Below, in pieces: positions 30,408 through 38,542 of a DNA stretch of 39,259 nt. A program made the position numbers and the translations under genes. The notes below the pieces were generated by a model that saw only the letters and a program-made list of their open reading frames with translations, was not told where the DNA came from and did no database searches. The stretch spans positions 1 through 39,259 of the forward strand of contig JAFWAX010000016.1 in NCBI GenBank assembly GCA_017507385.1, given 5' to 3'. The first letter of the stretch is position 1. Each line of letters starts with the position of its first letter. Source of the DNA: Bacteroidaceae bacterium (lineage in GTDB: Bacteria > Bacteroidota > Bacteroidia > Bacteroidales > Bacteroidaceae).

Positions 30408-31909
30408 TGATTGGCATATTTAGCCTTTATGGCATCTTCTTTCGCTTTTTTTGTGAATTCTTTAGAAGATACGCTTACTGGTTCTATCATGAATTCTGGG
30501 CGATTGAAAGAACGCAGGAAGAATGTGTAGAAATTGGGGTCTTTTTGAGGAAGTTCGAATGCTTTGTGAGCTTTTCCCTCTTTGTCGAAGTATGCGATGT
30601 AAGGACGGGTGTAGTTGCCGTCGTCGCGTCGCGATGCAACCATAATCCATCTGCCGTTGCTTGACCATGTGGGGTAGCTTTCAGAACGGGCGCTGTTTAC
30701 GTTGTCAAGCTTTTGAACGTTCTGTGTTTCCAAGTCCATCATATAGATGTCTGCATCATTGTGCCAAACGTGGAAACATCCAAATTCGGCTTGAGCAAAC
30801 AAGAGGTATCGTCCGTCCGGGCTTACTCGTGGAAGGGTGACGCTCTGACCGAGTGAGTCGGAAGCGTTGTAAATCATCTTAACGTTGCTGAACTGATGGG
30901 CTTCTGGGTCGAAATCAACAGAATAGAGGTCGTACTTTACTTCTTTGTATCGCAGAATCATTTCTGTTTCTTTGGCAACGCTGTCATTTTTGTATTCAAA
31001 CTTGGCAGAACAGAAATAGAGTTTTTTGCCATCAGGACTCCATGTGGGAAAAACCTCCAGTTCGTCCTCCAGCTCAGTGATGATGCTCACTTCGTTTTTG
31101 TCAACATCGTAGAGAATCAGGTCGCTTTCCGTGTCTTGTACTTCAATCTTGTTCAAGTCCTTTGTGTGGAAGGATTGGCCAGTTTTGTTAGTAGAGAATG
31201 CGATGACATTTTTTGTGGGGTGCCATGCTGGATAGACACCAGCGCTAATGGTTTCGTCTATTTTCAGGTCAATTTTCTTGAGTTCGCCATTGTTGACAAT
31301 CATTGTTCCTCCATAGCCTTGGCGCATGTGGAAGAGCATGTTGTCGGTCTTGTAGTTTTTGTAAGAATGGCAATTGATGCACTGTCCTGTAGTTTCTGTG
31401 CTGATTGCCATATTGTTGTATATTTCTCTTTCTTCAAAATTGGTGAGATTGCGCTGGTTGATGCTCAGTTTCTCATAAGCCACGTATGATGGCTGGATGA
31501 CGCGATAGGATATGTATTCGTCAATAGAATCTTCTGCAACATGGATTTTGAAGGGATTGAAAGCTTTCCATGTGTTGTTTATCTTTGCAAACACTTCAAC
31601 GTCAATGCTTTGTCCGACAGCCATCTTGCGCATTTCTTCCCAATCGACATCGTCTATCTCTACTTTCTGTCCATCTCCATAAGTCATTTCGCCTCCTGGG
31701 TAGGAGAACTTTGCTACAACTTCTGTGGCTCCCTCCTGTACTACGAAATTGAGCGGACAGATATTTGCAGGGATTGTGACTTCTGTGTAGTCTGGGAAGA
31801 TTCGTGGCAATCTTGCTTCTTTTTCTGCATTGGTAGGCACAGAGGGGTGATTGCAGGCAACGATGAAAGTTGCTGTTGCTAATATGGATAATATGTTTTT
31901 GATTTTCAT
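30404..31909 (-). CDS. PD40/TolB-like propeller lipoprotein with CxxCH motif
   Basis: From the ATG at 31909 the protein has 501 residues. The lipoprotein signal MKIKNILSILATATFIVAC ends at Cys19. A beta-rich N-terminal domain (about 40-165) is followed by QCINCHSYKNY at 176-186, a CxxCH pattern like a c-type haem site (Cys177, Cys180, His181). A beta-propeller follows with PD40 repeats: YPAWHPTKNVIAFS, FPTWSPDGKKLYFCS, LPRVSPDGRYLLFAQ and YPTWSSNGRWIMVAS. Such Bacteroidetes proteins are sometimes labelled TolB-like or cytochrome c biosynthesis, without proof I know of. It sits between two DUF6057 genes, 26 nt after the first and overlapping the second. Confidence 0.82.
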   Translation of the reverse strand: MKIKNILSILATATFIVACNHPSVPTNAEKEARLPRIFPDYTEVTIPANICPLNFVVQEGATEVVAKFSYPGGEMTYGDGQKVEIDDVDWEEMRKMAVGQSIDVEVFAKINNTWKAFNPFKIHVAEDSIDEYISYRVIQPSYVAYEKLSINQRNLTNFEEREIYNNMAISTETTGQCINCHSYKNYKTDNMLFHMRQGYGGTMIVNNGELKKIDLKIDETISAGVYPAWHPTKNVIAFSTNKTGQSFHTKDLNKIEVQDTESDLILYDVDKNEVSIITELEDELEVFPTWSPDGKKLYFCSAKFEYKNDSVAKETEMILRYKEVKYDLYSVDFDPEAHQFSNVKMIYNASDSLGQSVTLPRVSPDGRYLLFAQAEFGCFHVWHNDADIYMMDLETQNVQKLDNVNSARSESYPTWSSNGRWIMVASRRDDGNYTRPYIAYFDKEGKAHKAFELPQKDPNFYTFFLRSFNRPEFMIEPVSVSSKEFTKKAKEDAIKAKYANQ

Positions 31910-31935
31910 GTCGTAATGTTTTAAAGTGGCTGAAT

Positions 31936-33894
31936 TTAATAAGAACGAATATCTCTGCAGAAGAAATAGAACCAATAGAAGGTGTCGCCATAAGAACTCT
32001 TCATGGCTTCTCCAACTTCTTGCGTTTTCATGCCTGAGGCTAACAATGACTGTGACAGCTGCTGGAAACCATTATAGCGGTCTATCACGTTCTTGTCGAA
32101 CGGCATTTGCGATATGTTCACGTTTTGTGGCTCGAGATGTCCATAAAGGTATGCTGCTTCTTGATAATGAGTCGGCATTGGCTCGTCTTTGTGCAATTGG
32201 GCATAGAGGAAGAAGCGTGGCCAGAAAAGCTTGATGTCCTTCTGTACCAAGGCATAATTGAGTGTCAGCTCTTGCAGCGGTTTGCAGTCTTTGTTCATGG
32301 TGTTGCTGAAATAGTTCAGCAGATACATTTCACAAAGTCCATTGTCGCCATCCAGAACGCTGCCCATGTTGCTCCACAGCTCATATACTGAAGCATATTC
32401 TTTATGCTCGGCGATTAGCTGAGGGTTTTCAATGAGTGGTTCCATGCTTTCGGCCCATTCCTTGTGGTATATGCTGGTTTTCAGCACGTCAAGATATTTC
32501 TGTGCCAAGTCGGTTTCTTTGTTGATGATGGCGCAACGAGCAAGTATCTTGAGGTTGTTGAAGTTGTAACCAAATTCTACGCTGTTTTCGATGCACCATC
32601 TTGAAGCAAAATTAGTTTTGCCGTGATAGTAGTAGATGAGTGGAGCTGCTGTCTGCACCATGTGTATGTTCAGCGTGTCGAATCCGTTGGATGGCGCTTC
32701 ACCCATGTTGTTGTATTTGAACATCTTGGTTCCCATTTCGCCTTTGTTGAACAAGGCAATGTTTTTGAGAAGTACCATTTGGCGTGATGCGTCTCCTGGC
32801 AGTCTTGTCATTTCTTCCAGCACTTTGTCCCACTCCTGTTCGTCTGCAGCGCAGTACATGCGTATTTCTGCATGGTAGTTGTGGTTCTGGAAGTTGCTTT
32901 TCCCAATCCAGACGTATGAGGTAACGAGGATTATAGCTGAAGTCAAATATACGGTCCATGCAGCTTTTCCCTTGAATACTTCTTGCTTGGGCAGGAAAGG
33001 GAAGATGAGTGGCGTTACTGCCATGATAATGAATGGAATAGCTGGTGTGTAGCTGACAACCTGGTCGCTTGTGAAGTAGGGGAATCCTGAAATCCACGCA
33101 TCTTTAAGTCGCAATTCGGGATAAAGGAAGTAGGACAGCAAAGGCACTATCCCGACAAATACAAGTGGCAAAAGCGGGATGAGAATCCTGTCTGCTAATG
33201 CTTCTTCTTTTGAGTTGCGAACGAGGGCTGCTGCTGATATGTATATGAGTGCCAGCAATGTGTACCAGCCGAAGAAGGGGTAGGTGAAAGCAATGAAGAT
33301 TGTGGCAAGGATGTAGTCTGTTCGTTTGCTGAAGAGGAAGTAAACAAGTACCGCAATCATGGCAAAAAGATACCCCGTTGTTCCGTAGAACCAATAGCCA
33401 ATCTGCTTGATATAGTATATCCAGTAGCCGGTGTCAATCATGCTTACCAACAGGCATACTGCGGGTATGGCGAGTATGGCCATCCATTCCAGTTTTACTT
33501 TGAATGCGATTTTGCTGAGCCACATGCTTGCAATCCACATGCCAATCATGATGGCTGCACCTAAAGCTGGGTGATAGAAGAACTGGTTCAGGAACGAGGC
33601 GATCCAGTTGGCAAGGCCACCCGGAACCCTCATGCATTCGACAATAAATACGTCATTGGTGGTGAAAAAGCTTCTGTTTTGAGCCATAAACAGCACGTCG
33701 CTGTTTTGTTCCACCAGAAAGAATGCGCCTAATATGGCAACAATCAATGTTGTTGTCAGCGCAATGAGCCAAGAGGCTTTAGGGGTAATGGTCAGAGTCT
33801 TTTTTTCTTGTTCCTTCTTGCTTGAAGCATGGTTGGCAAAAGAAGGCGTTTTCTTCCCCGCAGACTCGTTCTTTTTGTTATAGTTTTTATTCAT
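31936..33894 (-). CDS. DUF6057-type membrane protein, long paralogue
   Basis: The 652-residue protein starts with a polar, Lys-rich 40-residue tail. A helix (ALTTTLIVAILGAFFLV) is followed by a conserved segment GGLANWIASFLNQFFYHPALGAAI and about ten helices to residue ~330 (including LLVSMIDTGYWIYYIKQIGYWFY). A soluble TPR-like C-terminal half contains WCIENSVEFGYNFNNLKIL and SVLDGDNGLCEMYLLNYF and ends KSSYGDTFYWFYFFCRDIRSY. These signatures recur in the 514-residue protein of the same operon, so the two are paralogues from duplication. Family function is unknown. It is the first gene of the operon; its promoter is at 33922-33929. Confidence 0.8.
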   Translation of the reverse strand: MNKNYNKKNESAGKKTPSFANHASSKKEQEKKTLTITPKASWLIALTTTLIVAILGAFFLVEQNSDVLFMAQNRSFFTTNDVFIVECMRVPGGLANWIASFLNQFFYHPALGAAIMIGMWIASMWLSKIAFKVKLEWMAILAIPAVCLLVSMIDTGYWIYYIKQIGYWFYGTTGYLFAMIAVLVYFLFSKRTDYILATIFIAFTYPFFGWYTLLALIYISAAALVRNSKEEALADRILIPLLPLVFVGIVPLLSYFLYPELRLKDAWISGFPYFTSDQVVSYTPAIPFIIMAVTPLIFPFLPKQEVFKGKAAWTVYLTSAIILVTSYVWIGKSNFQNHNYHAEIRMYCAADEQEWDKVLEEMTRLPGDASRQMVLLKNIALFNKGEMGTKMFKYNNMGEAPSNGFDTLNIHMVQTAAPLIYYYHGKTNFASRWCIENSVEFGYNFNNLKILARCAIINKETDLAQKYLDVLKTSIYHKEWAESMEPLIENPQLIAEHKEYASVYELWSNMGSVLDGDNGLCEMYLLNYFSNTMNKDCKPLQELTLNYALVQKDIKLFWPRFFLYAQLHKDEPMPTHYQEAAYLYGHLEPQNVNISQMPFDKNVIDRYNGFQQLSQSLLASGMKTQEVGEAMKSSYGDTFYWFYFFCRDIRSY

Positions 33895-33921
33895 TTTTAA
33901 GTTTTAATTCTATTTAGGTTA

Positions 33922-33929
33922 CAAAGGTA
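33922..33929 (-). promoter_or_regulatory. -7 promoter element of the DUF6057 operon
   Basis: On the minus strand TACCTTTG matches TAnnTTTG, 27 nt upstream of the first gene. Confidence 0.55.
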
Positions 33930-34008
33930 CAAAAAAAAAGTGAAAGAAACGATGCTTTCTTTATAAAGATGGTGTAAATGATTTTTTTAACGAGAGAAAT
34001 CCGTATAT

Positions 34009-34067
34009 GCTCACCGTCTGCATAATATTTCAAACACCGTATGTGAAATATTATGCAGACGGTGAGC
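34009..34067. repeat. Perfect 24-bp inverted repeat
   Basis: Arms 34009-34032 and 34044-34067 are exact reverse complements around an 11-nt loop (AACACCGTATG). No T-run follows on either strand. Confidence 0.92.
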
Positions 34068-34082
34068 TAAATATTATACAGA

Positions 34083-34129
34083 GGTGTATCTAAATTTGGA
34101 GATGCAGTACATCTAAATTACGATACACC
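34083..34129. repeat. Imperfect inverted repeat next to the 24-bp one
   Basis: GGTGTATC (34083-34090) pairs with GATACACC (34122-34129), and AGATG with CATCT around a CAGTA loop in the middle. The intervening A/T stretches pair only in part. Confidence 0.6.
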
Positions 34130-34180
34130 GTACATCGTATTGAGGTTGGTGAATGTGTTAGAGGCAGAATGCGACAAGGC

Positions 34181-34215
34181 AAAAAAATACGCCCTTCTTG
34201 TGTAAGAAGAGCGTA
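34181..34215 (-). terminator. Terminator of the GH97 operon
   Basis: A 12-position stem (34188-34199 with 34204-34215, one mismatch) has a 4-nt loop. On the minus strand seven T residues follow. Confidence 0.88.
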
Positions 34216-34251
34216 GCGTATGAAGTAATTGCATGTTAGTTGGATATTGGC

Positions 34252-36291
34252 TTATTTCTTGATGATTTTTGCAGCAAAGCCACCACCGCTTGCCATGTGG
34301 ACAGTAATCTTTTCGTGGATGGGGTAAGGAATCGTAACCGTTTGCTTCATCACCTCATAGTCACTTGCCACTTTTTCAGCATTTTTGCCATCGAAGAAGG
34401 CGGTAACTTCATACGTTCCGGCTGGAAGGAAACTGATGTCAACATCTACGTCTCTGGCTTCCCAGTTTGTTTCACCTGCCACATACCAGTCGCCGCCTTG
34501 TTGGCGTGCTGTGATGATGTATTCTCCCATCTTTCCGTCCAGAACCGTCATCCGTTCGTAAACGGTTGGAAGTGATGCGATAAAATCTGTGCATTCGGGT
34601 TCTTTCTCGTAGGTGGTAGGATTGTCCGCCAGCATGGTGAGAGGGCTGTCGTGAATGATGTAATGTGCCATTTGATGGCAACGTGTGCCCATGGTCATCG
34701 GGTTGTTGTAGATAGGTTGGAAGTCAGCCTTTGTTGCATTACGGAAACCTCCGGGGGTGAAGTCCACGTAGCCAGCCATTCCACGGATGAATGGGAATGT
34801 GACATCGTAGAGCGGCATGTCTTTTTCTGGCTCATCGATGGTCTTTCCGTCTTTCTGCACTTTGGCACGAAGCGTCCATTTTGTCTCTTCCATGCCGAAA
34901 ACTGCTTCAAAGTTGATGACGTTCGGGTATGTGCGATTGATGCCTTGTGGAGCAAAAATGCCGTGGTAATCAAGGATGAGCTGATTCTGGGCGCACTTTT
35001 CTGCAATACGGTAAATCATCGCAACGGCCTCTTGGTCATAGCGGTCGAGAAAGTCCACCTTGAAGCCTTTGATGCCCATTGCGGCAAACTTTTCGCAGGC
35101 TTCTTCCAACTGTGCATCCAGCACGTTGAAGACAGTCCAGAGAATGATGCCCACATTTTTACGTTTGCCATATTCTACAAGGGCAGGGAGATTGAGATCG
35201 GGGATGACGGTGAGCATATCGCCGCTTTTAGGGTCATACCAGCCTTCGTCGAGGATGATGTACTCCAGTTTGTTTTTGGCCGCAAAGTCAATATAATACT
35301 GGTAGGTTTGCTGATTGATACCTGCCTTGAAATCAATACCGCTCAACCCCCAGTCGTTCCACCAGTCCCATGCCACCTTTCCTGGCTTTATCCATGAGGT
35401 GTCGCCTTTGATGCGTGAGGGGGATGCCAGTTCATACGCAAGTGTGTTGGTAGGCATTTCTTTGTCGTCATGTGTGATAGCGAGGATGCGCCAGGGGAAG
35501 GTGCGATTGCCAGTTCCCTTGGCAATAAAGTCTTCTGTCTCAGTCACATACTTTTGTACACGCCAAGGGTAGAAGTCGAAGGCTTTTGGATGCTTTGCAA
35601 AGTCAGCACGAAGGCTTGAATTGCTTTTTGTTCCAGGCAACAAGAATATGCCGGGATAGTTCTCCACGTCTGTTTCCAGAATGGTCACTTTCGCCTTGCC
35701 GCAATCCACAGTTGCAGGAAGGAACGCTTCCAGATTCTTTGTTTGAGAAAGTGGCGCTACATCATAAGTGGCTTGAAATGCCATTGCCTTTGGATTGCTG
35801 GGGTTGGTAGAGTAAGAAATGTAGGCTGTTCTGTCTTTGCCAAAGTTGAATTCAGCAACTTCGTTCAGAACCTTCCATTCTTTCTTTGTTGATGTGGTGA
35901 AAAATCTGTATGCAACACCGCTGTTGTAGGCTCTGAACTCAATATTGACACCATTTTTGTTTTTCACAGTTACGGTGTTATACTCGCTGTCAAAAGATGC
36001 CTGCTTGTAGTTGGGAGCGTCAAAATGCTCCTTGATCAGTTTGGGAGTGGAAATCGTGTATTTCCCTTCTTTTATCCCTTCTATGTTGAGGGCAATGTTG
36101 TTGTCGAGGGCATAGATGTTCCCGTCTGTCAATTCTCCTTCGTATATGGTGTATTTGACATCGTTTCCTTCAGCCTGAATCATTACTTTCAAGATTCCGT
36201 CAGGGGAGGAAAAGGTGGTTTTGAGAGCATTTTGCGCCTGCATGCATAGGGTGAAAGCCGCTGCGATTGTGGCTAAAAATATGCGTTTCAT
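34252..36291 (-). CDS. GH97 glycoside hydrolase, retaining type, probably alpha-galactosidase-like
   Basis: From the ATG at 36291 the protein has 679 residues with a signal peptide (MKRIFLATIAAAFTLCMQAQ). The N-terminal beta-sandwich is followed by the GH97 barrel: AWDWWNDWGLSGIDF, YIILDEGWYDP, GIKGFKVDFLDRYDQEAV, LILDYHGIFAPQG and NFEAVFGMEETKW. Asp413 (KVDF) and Glu468 (GMEE) are 55 residues apart. In the retaining GH97 alpha-galactosidase of B. thetaiotaomicron the nucleophile and acid/base are, from memory, Asp415 and Glu470, the same spacing. Inverting members such as SusB have Gly in place of the nucleophile. It would act on alpha-linked glycans in the periplasm. It lies 4 nt after the metalloprotease-like gene, in one operon. 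Confidence 0.9.
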   Translation of the reverse strand: MKRIFLATIAAAFTLCMQAQNALKTTFSSPDGILKVMIQAEGNDVKYTIYEGELTDGNIYALDNNIALNIEGIKEGKYTISTPKLIKEHFDAPNYKQASFDSEYNTVTVKNKNGVNIEFRAYNSGVAYRFFTTSTKKEWKVLNEVAEFNFGKDRTAYISYSTNPSNPKAMAFQATYDVAPLSQTKNLEAFLPATVDCGKAKVTILETDVENYPGIFLLPGTKSNSSLRADFAKHPKAFDFYPWRVQKYVTETEDFIAKGTGNRTFPWRILAITHDDKEMPTNTLAYELASPSRIKGDTSWIKPGKVAWDWWNDWGLSGIDFKAGINQQTYQYYIDFAAKNKLEYIILDEGWYDPKSGDMLTVIPDLNLPALVEYGKRKNVGIILWTVFNVLDAQLEEACEKFAAMGIKGFKVDFLDRYDQEAVAMIYRIAEKCAQNQLILDYHGIFAPQGINRTYPNVINFEAVFGMEETKWTLRAKVQKDGKTIDEPEKDMPLYDVTFPFIRGMAGYVDFTPGGFRNATKADFQPIYNNPMTMGTRCHQMAHYIIHDSPLTMLADNPTTYEKEPECTDFIASLPTVYERMTVLDGKMGEYIITARQQGGDWYVAGETNWEARDVDVDISFLPAGTYEVTAFFDGKNAEKVASDYEVMKQTVTIPYPIHEKITVHMASGGGFAAKIIKK

Positions 36292-36295
36292 CTTA

Positions 36296-37618
36296 TTAAT
36301 ATTTAATATTATATGTATAGATATGTGCTTCTTCTGCCTGTTCCTGTCTGCGATAAGGGTTGAAGGTGCTTGGCTTGTATTCATCAAGAGGGTATCCTGT
36401 CACAACCAGATAAACGCCTTGTGTGTTCGCTGGTAGATTGAGCTTGAGTGTACCTTTTTGCGTCGTGCTGATTTCTCCATAAGTGGCGTTTGCATTGTTG
36501 TCTACAGCAACGAGGCGGTAGGCATAGCCATCGTTTTTCTCGGCACCGGCAAACTTTACCTTGATGGTTTTCTTGCCTTTTGTATCGAGCTTGAGAACAT
36601 TGGCTCCATACATCTGCAATGGCTTGTCATTCAGAAACTCGCCTGCGAATTTCTTGTTCGCTTCGTACTTGCCAGGAAAGTCGAATGTAAGCAGGCGTGA
36701 GTAGCAATCTACAAGTTCTTTGGCAAAGTCCTCTGTGTTGAGGCTGAACATCTTCATGTAGGTAGAGGCAGGGTCTTCGCCACGCTTTCCTGCACGGAAC
36801 AAATCGCCAATTATTGTGAGCCCATGCTTCATGCTCCAGTATTCAAGCACGTAGGGAGACCTGTAAATGTTTTCACCAGCGAGGAATCGCAGGTTGGCAT
36901 CCTGAATGAATGCTTTCCAATGGTAGTTTTCGTCTGTTGGCCATTCCGGATTGACATTCCAGAGCATCCATTGGCTGGTCATCTCGAAAATTCCTCCGCC
37001 GCCCCAGCTTTCTCCCTGCCTGTCGCATGAAATCATCGACTGGAACGAATGTCCGAGTTCATGGGCAATGCAATTCAGCTTCTTATCCTGAACACGGTTA
37101 GGGGAAATCCATAACGCGCCGATAGTTCTATCATATTCGCCTCCGTAGGCTGTGCCTTCAAGCGAGTAGTTGAGCATGACCATCATGCGGTAACGGTCTG
37201 CGTTTGATCCGGGTTTGATGAATTTCAAATCGTTCTTGTAGAAATTGTAGAAAGATTGCAGGCGGTCAAGCAGATTGGAAAGGTCCACTTTCATGTTGTT
37301 TCCCTCTAAGTCAGGGGCTTTGCTTAAATCATTTCCAAAGGGTTTTTCCCAGAAGACGATGATGTCATCTGTATAGGCACATCTGGCAAAGCTCCATTTA
37401 GATTCGGGGTTGGTGAAATCGTTTTCCTTCAAGTCTCTTGGAATGTAGATTTCTTTCCCTTTCGGAGCGGAATAAGTGGCGTTGACAAGAGGTATTAAAG
37501 GCATGATTTGTGTTGCCTTCTTCTCTGTGTTGCCTTGTGCCATGCTTGTGTTTGGTAGCAGTATCATGCTGAGTGCGACCAAAGTTAATTTTAGATGGTT
37601 TTTCAGTGGTGTAGTCAT
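36296..37618 (-). CDS. Exported metalloprotease-like protein with HELGHS motif (DUF6055-type)
   Basis: The 440-residue protein has a signal peptide (LTLVALSMILLPNTSMAQ). The central domain contains NCIAHELGHSFQSMI, an HExxH zinc-binding motif, preceded by ALWISPNRVQDKK and followed by GGGGIFEMTSQWMLW, whose Glu could be the third ligand. A C-terminal beta domain (about 340-440) resembles a carbohydrate- or cell-binding module. I recall Bacteroidetes proteins with this layout as DUF6055 family, possibly acting on glycoproteins; not proven. It is the first gene of the operon with the GH97 enzyme, which suggests a joint attack on a glycosylated substrate. Promoter TATCTTTG at 37665-37672. Confidence 0.7.
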   Translation of the reverse strand: MTTPLKNHLKLTLVALSMILLPNTSMAQGNTEKKATQIMPLIPLVNATYSAPKGKEIYIPRDLKENDFTNPESKWSFARCAYTDDIIVFWEKPFGNDLSKAPDLEGNNMKVDLSNLLDRLQSFYNFYKNDLKFIKPGSNADRYRMMVMLNYSLEGTAYGGEYDRTIGALWISPNRVQDKKLNCIAHELGHSFQSMISCDRQGESWGGGGIFEMTSQWMLWNVNPEWPTDENYHWKAFIQDANLRFLAGENIYRSPYVLEYWSMKHGLTIIGDLFRAGKRGEDPASTYMKMFSLNTEDFAKELVDCYSRLLTFDFPGKYEANKKFAGEFLNDKPLQMYGANVLKLDTKGKKTIKVKFAGAEKNDGYAYRLVAVDNNANATYGEISTTQKGTLKLNLPANTQGVYLVVTGYPLDEYKPSTFNPYRRQEQAEEAHIYTYNIKY

Positions 37619-37664
37619 TGTTTCTTTGAAAGTTGTTTATCGCTAATCGTAAAATTCAGTGCTA

Positions 37665-37672
37665 CAAAGATA
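37665..37672 (-). promoter_or_regulatory. -7 promoter element of the metalloprotease-GH97 operon
   Basis: On the minus strand TATCTTTG matches TAnnTTTG, 46 nt upstream of the start codon. Confidence 0.55.
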
Positions 37673-37756
37673 CTTCTTTTTATCTTGTTTTTCAAAAAAA
37701 AATGTGTTATTCGAAAGTTTTTTTTCATTTTGCACACGCTTCTTATTTTTATTTAG

Positions 37757-37764
37757 TACTTTTG
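37757..37764 (+). promoter_or_regulatory. -7 promoter element of the NifU-like/GGGtGRT operon
   Basis: TACTTTTG matches TAnnTTTG, 58 nt upstream of the ATG. Confidence 0.55.
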
Positions 37765-37822
37765 CATAAGGTTAAGATGTAAAAACACATATTTTTATTA
37801 ACAATAAAATTGGATTTTAATT

Positions 37823-38524
37823 ATGGTTTATTCTAAAGAAGTACAGGAAATGTGCTGTGTAGCCAAAGGTCCTAACCATGGTCCAGCTCCAATTCCAGAA
37901 GAAGGAAAATGGATTCAGGCAAAGGAAATTAAGGACATCTCTGGTATGACACATGGTATCGGTTGGTGTGCACCACAGCAGGGCTGCTGCAAGCTTTCGC
38001 TCAACGTGAAGGAAGGTGTCATCGAGGAATGTCTCGTTGAGACTATTGGCTGTTCTGGTATGACTCACTCTGCAGCTATGGCTTCCGAGATTCTCCCAGG
38101 CAAGACTATCCTTGAAGCACTCAATACCGACCTCGTTTGCGACGCTATCAACACAGCTATGCGCGAACTCTTCCTCCAGATTGTTTACGGACGTACTCAG
38201 TCTGCATTCTCAGAGGGCGGTCTTGTTATCGGAGCTGGTCTTGAAGACCTCGGCAAGGGCCTTGTTTCTCAGTGCGGTACACTCTATGGTACAAAGCTCA
38301 AGGGCACACGCTACCTCCAGCTCACAGAAGGTTACATCACTCAGATGTTCCTCGATGAGGACAATGAAGTTTGTGGCTATGAATACGTACACATGGGCAA
38401 ATTCATGGAAGCAGTGAAGAAGGGCATGGACGCAAACGAGGCACTCAAGAGCGTTACAGGCACTTATGGCCGTACAAAGCCAGAGCAGGGAGTTGTTAAA
38501 TCTATTGACCCACGTAAAGAATAA
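37823..38524 (+). CDS. NifU-like iron-sulfur scaffold protein, partner of GGGtGRT
   Basis: The 233-residue cytoplasmic protein has a NifU_N/IscU-like core: GVIEECLVETIGCSGMTHSAAMASEILPG, with the cysteines of an Fe-S scaffold, and further cysteines in the N-terminal part (EMCCVAKGP, GWCAPQQGCCKL). The C-terminal part contains EYVHMGKFMEAVKKG and TYGRTKPEQG. Bacteroidetes genomes pair this protein with a GGGtGRT protein, as here (18-nt gap). A role in cluster assembly is the family label; the specific target is unknown. Codon use is strongly biased, suggesting high expression. Start at ATG 37823 follows an A/T-rich leader. Confidence 0.85.
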   Translation: MVYSKEVQEMCCVAKGPNHGPAPIPEEGKWIQAKEIKDISGMTHGIGWCAPQQGCCKLSLNVKEGVIEECLVETIGCSGMTHSAAMASEILPGKTILEALNTDLVCDAINTAMRELFLQIVYGRTQSAFSEGGLVIGAGLEDLGKGLVSQCGTLYGTKLKGTRYLQLTEGYITQMFLDEDNEVCGYEYVHMGKFMEAVKKGMDANEALKSVTGTYGRTKPEQGVVKSIDPRKE

Positions 38525-38525
38525 T

Positions 38526-38533
38526 AAAGGAGG
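38526..38533 (+). promoter_or_regulatory. Strong ribosome binding site of the GGGtGRT gene
   Basis: AAAGGAGG lies 9 nt before the ATG at 38543 and fixes that start. Confidence 0.7.
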
Positions 38534-38542
38534 AAAAAGACT

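Larger units (their letters stand above)
33930..34187. other. Spacer with two consecutive long inverted repeats
   Basis: No gene is visible. The spacer lies between the GH97 terminator and the DUF6057 promoter and contains a perfect 24-bp inverted repeat (34009-34067) and a second imperfect one (34083-34129). Confidence 0.6.

Noticed and set aside
30896..31489. 197-codon plus-strand ORF
   Set aside because: Antisense shadow of the PD40 lipoprotein gene; Phe/Val-rich composition is typical of the mirrored frame.
34651..35397. 248-codon plus-strand ORF
   Set aside because: It lies wholly antisense to the GH97 gene, whose motifs are complete; the frame has no start signal or recognisable domain.
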